Assembly: GCA_020160755.1 (NCBI GenBank)
Contig: JAIUPN010000007.1
Location: 62,001-126,000 of the forward strand
Length of the DNA: 64,000 bases
Reading direction: 5' to 3'
From: Pseudomonadota bacterium
Lineage (GTDB): Bacteria > Pseudomonadota > Alphaproteobacteria > Sphingomonadales > Sphingomonadaceae
Each line of letters begins with the position of its first letter. Positions within the stretch are counted from its first letter, which is position 1. The notes beneath the pieces are model-generated. The model made no database searches and was not told the origin of the DNA. It was given only the letters and a program-made list of their open reading frames with translations. Below, one piece after another: positions 60,697 to 64,000 of the stretch. The position numbers and the translations under genes are program-made.

Positions 60697-61954
60697 CAGC
60701 CCCTCGCGCCGCGCGCTCCTGACCGGCCTTGCCGCGCTGCCCGTCGCGGCGGCCGCCACCGCGGCCGAGCGCAAGGAACGCAAGCCGAAGAAGCGCAAAC
60801 CCGCGAAACCCAAGGTCCAGCATGTCGATGTCGCGATCATCGGCGCGGGCGTGTTCGGTGCGTGGACCGCATGGCACCTGCTCCGCGCGGGCAAGTCGGT
60901 CCGCCTCTTCGACGCCTATGGCGCGGGCCATGCGCGCGCCTCGTCGGGCGGCGAAAGCCGGGTCATCCGCATGGGCTATGGCGCCGACGCCATTTATTCC
61001 GAAATGGCGCGCGACTCGCTCAAATATTGGAAGGACCTGTCCGACAGCGCCAGCGCGCCGATCTTTCACAACACCGGCGTCTTGTGGTTCGCGCCGCAGG
61101 GCGACGCCTATACCGCGCAGTCGCTCGCGTGGTTGCAGACGAACCGCGTCGGGCACGAGCATGGCGACGTAAGCTGGCTCCAGAACAAATATCGCCAGAT
61201 GCAATTTTACCAGGGCGAAACGGGCATCCTCGAAACCGAGGCGGGTGCGCTGATCGCGGGCCGCGGCGTGCAGGAACTGATCGCCGACGCGCAGATCGAG
61301 GTCGAGCGCGTCGTCATGCCCGCGCCGCTCTTCTCGAAAAAGACGAAGCGCCACACGCTGCCCGACGGCGGCACCGCCGATCATCTCGTCTATGCCGCGG
61401 GCCCGTGGATCGCCGAGCTCTTCCCGCAGCAATTGATGAACAAGATCGTCGCGACGCGGCAGGAGGTCTATCATTTCGGTGCGCCGCAGGGTGACAGCCG
61501 CTTCGCGCCGCCCGAACTGCCGGTATGGGCCGACTTCAACAACGGCCGCATCGTCTATGGCATCCCCGATCTCGAAGGCGCGGGGTTCAAGATCGCGATC
61601 GACGTCCATGGTCCGGTGATCGATCCCGACACGATGGAGCGTCAGCTCTCGCCCACCGGGATCGCCGAAGCGCGCGCCTATCTCGCGCGGCGTTTCCCCG
61701 GCCTCGCCTCCGCACCGCTGATCGGCGGGCGCGTCTGCCAATATGAGAACAGCTCGAACGGCGACTATCTGATCGACCGCTTTCCGGGACAGCAGCATGT
61801 CTGGCTCGTCGGCGGCGGATCGGGACACGGGTTCAAGAACGGACCCGCGGTTGGCAAACGCGTCGCGGCGCATATCCTCGATGCGAACCTCGCAGTCGAA
61901 CCGCGCTTCAGCTTTGCAACCAAGGGCACGGTGGCAGCGCGTACTGTTTTCTGA
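60686..61954 (+). CDS. Tat-exported FAD-dependent oxidoreductase (DAO/sarcosine-oxidase family)
   Basis: 422 residues with a GTG start at 60686. The N-terminus SPSRRALLTGLAAL is a twin-arginine (SRRxLL) signal, followed by a Lys/Pro-rich linker and the FAD motif IIGAGVFGAWTAWHLL. The end 'WLVGGGSGHGFKNGPAVG' is the sarcosine/N-methyltryptophan oxidase pattern. It should be exported folded with FAD bound and oxidise an amine or amino acid in the periplasm. Confidence 0.9.
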   Translation: MAGNSPSRRALLTGLAALPVAAAATAAERKERKPKKRKPAKPKVQHVDVAIIGAGVFGAWTAWHLLRAGKSVRLFDAYGAGHARASSGGESRVIRMGYGADAIYSEMARDSLKYWKDLSDSASAPIFHNTGVLWFAPQGDAYTAQSLAWLQTNRVGHEHGDVSWLQNKYRQMQFYQGETGILETEAGALIAGRGVQELIADAQIEVERVVMPAPLFSKKTKRHTLPDGGTADHLVYAAGPWIAELFPQQLMNKIVATRQEVYHFGAPQGDSRFAPPELPVWADFNNGRIVYGIPDLEGAGFKIAIDVHGPVIDPDTMERQLSPTGIAEARAYLARRFPGLASAPLIGGRVCQYENSSNGDYLIDRFPGQQHVWLVGGGSGHGFKNGPAVGKRVAAHILDANLAVEPRFSFATKGTVAARTVF

Positions 61955-61966
61955 TCGGGGCCAAGC

Positions 61967-63115
61967 ATGAAACTGACCGACTGCCACAATATCGACGATT
62001 TCCGTACGCTCGCGAAACGCCGCCTGCCCTGGCCGGTGTTCGACTATATCGACGGCGCCGCCGACGATGAGGTCACGCGCCGCCGCAACCGCGCGGCGTT
62101 CGACGACTGCGACCTCATCCCACGCGTCCTCGCGGGGGTCGAAAGCGTCGATATGAAGACGACGCTCTTCGGGCGCGAGATGGCGATGCCGCTCTTCCTC
62201 TCGCCGACCGCGCTCCAGCGCCTGTTCCACTGGCAGGGTGAGCGCGCCGTGCTCCGCGCCGCCGCGAACGCGGGCACCGTCGCGGGCATATCAAGCCTCG
62301 CGACGATCAGCCTTGCCGAGGCCGGCGCGCTCACCGATGGCCCCAAGCTGTTCCAGCTCTACGTTCATCACGACGAGGGTCTGAACAAGGCGATGCTCGA
62401 CGCCGCCCGCGATGCGAAATTCGACGCCGTCGCGCTCACCGTCGACACGATCGTCGGCGGCAACCGCGAACGCTGTCTGCGCTCGGGCTTCACCTCGCCG
62501 CCGCGCTTCACCGCGGGCAACATGCTGAGCTACGCCGCCAGGCCCGGCTGGGGCCTCAACTACGTCCTCCGCGAAAAATTCAGCCTGCCCAACCTCGCGA
62601 CGCACGTCTCGGAAGGGTCGAGCGTCCCCAAATCAGTCGCCGAATATTTCACCTCGATGCTCGACCAGAGCCTCGACTGGAAACGCGCCGAGGCGATCCG
62701 CAAGCAATGGAACGGTCCCTTCTGCCTCAAGGGCATCGCCGCGGTCGAGGATGCGAAGCGCGCCGCCGACATCGGCGCCACCGCGATCATGGTGTCGAAC
62801 CATGGCGGGCGGCAGCTCGATGGCAGCATCTCCCCCTTCGACGCGCTCGCCGACATCGTCGACGCCGTCGGCGACAGGGTCGAAGTCATCTGCGACGGCG
62901 GCATCATGCGCGGGACGCATGTGCTCAAAGCGCTGTCGGTTGGCGCCAAGGCGTGTTCGGGCGGGCGTCTCTATCTCTATGCACTCGCTGCGGCGGGCGA
63001 AGATGGCGTCGCGCGCGCGATCGCTTTGCTCCGTGCCGAGATGGAGCGCGGCATGAAATTGATGGGGGCCAGGACCCTCGCGGATCTCGGCCCCCATAAT
63101 TTGCGCTGGCGCTGA
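61967..63115 (+). CDS. FMN-dependent alpha-hydroxy-acid oxidase/dehydrogenase
   Basis: 382 residues. Starts 'NIDDFRTLAKRRLPWPVFDYIDGAADDE'; 'LFLSPTALQRLFHWQGE', 'LFQLYVH', the catalytic SNHGGRQLDG and 'ICDGGIMRGTHVLKALSVGA' define the LldD/glycolate oxidase family. Oxidises L-lactate or another 2-hydroxy acid, passing electrons to the respiratory chain or oxygen. Last gene of the operon, 12 bp after the FAD oxidoreductase. Confidence 0.93.
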   Translation: MKLTDCHNIDDFRTLAKRRLPWPVFDYIDGAADDEVTRRRNRAAFDDCDLIPRVLAGVESVDMKTTLFGREMAMPLFLSPTALQRLFHWQGERAVLRAAANAGTVAGISSLATISLAEAGALTDGPKLFQLYVHHDEGLNKAMLDAARDAKFDAVALTVDTIVGGNRERCLRSGFTSPPRFTAGNMLSYAARPGWGLNYVLREKFSLPNLATHVSEGSSVPKSVAEYFTSMLDQSLDWKRAEAIRKQWNGPFCLKGIAAVEDAKRAADIGATAIMVSNHGGRQLDGSISPFDALADIVDAVGDRVEVICDGGIMRGTHVLKALSVGAKACSGGRLYLYALAAAGEDGVARAIALLRAEMERGMKLMGARTLADLGPHNLRWR

Positions 63116-63127
63116 CCTTCCCTTCTT

Positions 63128-63216
63128 TCGTCATCCCCGCGAAAGCGGGGACCCAGTTCCGACGTCGCTCAATCAGCTAAGGCCGAGCTGGGTTCCCGCT
63201 TTCGCGGGAATGACGA
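63128..63216. repeat. Inverted pair of REP-like elements
   Basis: A 29-base element at 63128-63156 (starting TCGTCAT, ending ACCCAG) and its near-exact inverse at 63188-63216, with 31 bases between. Each can fold its own short hairpin around GCGAAAGC. The two differ only at two positions, which pair in the hairpin stem (C-G in one, T-A in the other). Typical of bacterial REP/BIME units between convergent genes; may act as a terminator or nuclease barrier for both neighbours. Confidence 0.85.
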
Positions 63217-63223
63217 GTGAAGG

Positions 63224-64000
63224 CTAGCCGACGACAACCTCATCCTTCTTGCCGATCCCGCCCCAGTCGATGTTGCGCGTCATGTACATCACCCCGGCGA
63301 GGGCGAAGAACATCAGCACCGACCCGATGAGCAGCGCATAGGCTTCGAGATTGAGCAAGGTGTAGAGCAAGGCATAAAGCCCGATCAGCATCGCGGCGAG
63401 GAAGCGCGCGCGCTTCCAGCTCTTCAGCACCGCGGCGCTGTAGAAGGTCAAGAGCCCGATGATCGCTGCCGACGCGACCATATAGGCGGGCATGAACCCG
63501 ATCACCTCGGCGAACGCGAGCAACAGCACGAAGAACAGCACCAGCGCGATGCCGGTCAGCAGATATTCGGCCGGCGCCACCCGTGCGCCCGCGATGATGT
63601 CGAACATCAAAAAGGCGACGAAGGTGAAACCGATGAACAGGAAGCCATATTTGATGCTGCGATCGACCTGGCTGTAGAGGTCGACCGGCTCGATCAGGCT
63701 GATCGCGACCGCCTTGGCGGTTCCGCCCGATGCTTCGCCCGTGCTTCCGTCGGGCGCCGCCGCGACCTCGACCGCGACGTCGGCATAAGCGTCGCGCCGG
63801 CCATAATTGGTCGTGACCGGCGGCGACAGGTCGCCGGTGAGCACCTGCGCCTGTCCCAGCGCAAGGTTCGGGATCGCATAGGTCGCGGTAAAACCGCTGC
63901 CCTTGACCTCGCGCTTCGCGGGCAGGAAGTCGCCGCCGAAGCTCGGGTTCGGCCAGCTCGACTTCACCGTCCAGCGCGTGTCGACTCCGCGCGGGATCAG
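63224..64000 (-). CDS. creD: CreD-family inner-membrane protein (5' end outside window)
   Basis: 258 residues visible; the frame is open to base 64000, so the start lies outside. 'PVDLYSQVDRSIKYGFLFIGFTFVAFLMFDI' then five to six hydrophobic segments with 'GARVAPAEYLLTGIALVLFFVLLLAFAEVIG' and a C-terminal 'NIDW' region. CreD proteins are envelope-stress proteins controlled by CreBC in other bacteria and linked to beta-lactam resistance. The visible part includes part of the periplasmic domain before the membrane segments. Confidence 0.92.
   Translation of the reverse strand: MIPRGVDTRWTVKSSWPNPSFGGDFLPAKREVKGSGFTATYAIPNLALGQAQVLTGDLSPPVTTNYGRRDAYADVAVEVAAAPDGSTGEASGGTAKAVAISLIEPVDLYSQVDRSIKYGFLFIGFTFVAFLMFDIIAGARVAPAEYLLTGIALVLFFVLLLAFAEVIGFMPAYMVASAAIIGLLTFYSAAVLKSWKRARFLAAMLIGLYALLYTLLNLEAYALLIGSVLMFFALAGVMYMTRNIDWGGIGKKDEVVVG

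Noticed and set aside
1..64000. CRISPR arrays, IS elements, rRNA, riboswitches and prophage
   Set aside because: Looked for direct-repeat arrays, transposase motifs, conserved rRNA stretches and known riboswitch cores; none was recognised. Only one tRNA was seen.

Overview
This window is GC-rich DNA that looks like a chromosome of the order Sphingomonadales (a Sphingopyxis/Novosphingobium-type organism). The order-level call rests on the two large TonB-dependent receptors with the EIVVTA-type plug start, the many SDR, NTF2-like and Rieske genes, and the housekeeping block on the right. The genus is not settled by what can be seen.

Positions 1 to about 42,400 form one long catabolic region whose core is a steroid-nucleus degradation cluster. 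A 378-bp divergent promoter (23116-23493) separates two operons. Rightward it reads an HsaA-type flavin monooxygenase, HsaD-type C-C hydrolase, HsaE-type hydratase, HsaG-type acylating aldehyde dehydrogenase, HsaF-type aldolase and a second steroid-type FAD dehydrogenase. Leftward it reads the HsaC-type extradiol dioxygenase, a ketosteroid isomerase with Y14 and D38 plus an aligned Asp, a thiolase and an SDR. A 3-ketosteroid delta1-dehydrogenase (18137-19822) sits next door, divergent from two overlapping Lrp/AsnC regulators. Together these would open rings A and B by the 9,10-seco route. Neither the HsaB flavin reductase nor the KshB reductase is in the window.

To the left lies a second tight operon (10222-16900): a KshA-like Rieske oxygenase, three SDRs, two NTF2-like proteins, an old-yellow-enzyme family flavoprotein and a DUF1214 protein. 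The family set resembles the bile-acid Bai enzymes and is the best candidate for an undescribed steroid-modifying module. Further left are an HSL-family esterase divergent from a LuxR-type regulator, a sulfotransferase with an NTF2-like protein, an LLM flavoprotein divergent from an SDR, a TonB receptor, and a truncated quinone oxidoreductase at the edge. To the right of the core (29768-42409) are an SDR, a Baeyer-Villiger-type monooxygenase, an MFS-SDR-acetoacetate decarboxylase-like-Rieske operon, a LysR regulator, an amidohydrolase, a second MFS transporter and a second TonB receptor.

A tRNA-Arg(CCT) at 42706-42782 marks a sharp change to housekeeping genes: DUF1178, grxC, comF, a methyltransferase, a MutT-type Nudix hydrolase, two Flp pilins, an M48 protease, accA, xerD, a secreted Pro-rich protein, and aroK-aroB.

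From 53,600 to the end are an S41-type peptidase with a MarR regulator below a perfect 26-bp palindrome, two GNATs, a thioesterase and threonine dehydratase in a chain of overlapping genes, and a rightward operon (3-hydroxyisobutyrate dehydrogenase-like, exported amidohydrolase, Tat-exported FAD oxidoreductase, FMN alpha-hydroxy-acid oxidase). An inverted REP-like pair and a truncated creD end the window. No IS element, CRISPR array, rRNA or phage gene was recognised.
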